Source: Istiophorus platypterus (taxonomy: Eukaryota; Chordata; Actinopteri; Istiophoriformes; Istiophoridae). Taken from it: 64,000 nucleotides of DNA. The notes beneath the pieces are model-generated. The model did not search any database. It was not told where the DNA came from and worked only from the letters and a program-made list of their open reading frames with translations. Shown piece after piece: positions 63,926 to 64,000 of this stretch; positions within the stretch are counted from its first letter, which is position 1, and every line of letters starts with the position of its first letter. The translations under genes and the position numbers were made by a program. The stretch covers positions 7,872,501-7,936,500 of the forward strand of contig CM029124.1 of NCBI GenBank assembly GCA_016859345.1. Direction: 5' to 3'.

Positions 63926-64000
63926 AAAACAAAAGAAAGGAGACAGACACAGCACATCAGGGAGGGAAAGAAATAATAAAGGTTAGAATAAGAACAGAGT

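Overview
This is a vertebrate nuclear window, most likely from a teleost fish. The coding sequence is split into short exons with GT-AG introns. Introns are rich in (CA)n/(GT)n microsatellites, and decayed Tc1-like transposons of the kind common in fish lie in several of them. No bacterial or phage-type gene, CRISPR array or operon is visible. Species cannot be fixed from the sequence alone.

Two genes explain all the coding sequence I can support, and they converge tail to tail. (1) On the + strand, 49-42620: the last six coding exons of sdccag8, a coiled-coil protein of centrosomes and ciliary basal bodies. The exons are 49-191, 19050-19177, 23162-23270, 25154-25285, 42178-42304 and 42582-42620. 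Their phases join without a break and encode about 225 residues ending at TGA 42618-42620. Earlier exons lie left of the window. (2) On the - strand, 63792-48089: ten coding exons of akt3, encoding residues 96-479 in human AKT3 numbering with no insertion or deletion. They cover the end of the PH domain, the linker, the whole kinase domain and the C-terminal hydrophobic motif. The first about 95 residues lie right of the window. The same SDCCAG8/AKT3 neighbourhood exists on human 1q43-q44, which supports both calls.

Layout: 1-191 sdccag8 exon; 192-19049 a very large intron with a 2.4 kb perfect-hexamer array (GTGCCT)n at 9313-11724; 19050-25285 three sdccag8 exons with shorter introns; 25286-42177 a second large intron with two Tc1-like fossils (about 37.85-38.96 kb and 39.92-40.74 kb); 42178-42620 the last two sdccag8 exons; 42621-48088 shared 3' space with opposed candidate poly(A) signals at 42981-42990 (+) and 43202-43207 (-) and an AU-rich element just after the akt3 stop; 48089-63792 akt3, with a Tc1 fragment at 50.4-50.76 kb, a dense CA/GT/purine repeat cluster at 53.36-54.18 kb and a Tc1-like element with recognisable terminal inverted repeats at 60.9-62.0 kb.

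I did not find an undescribed multi-gene system. The most notable signals are the hexanucleotide array, (GT)n or (CA)n tracts pressed against splice sites of both genes (including two frame-neutral exons), an inverted CA/GT cluster next to a 129-nt homopurine run, and a triplicated exon-intron junction at the left edge.
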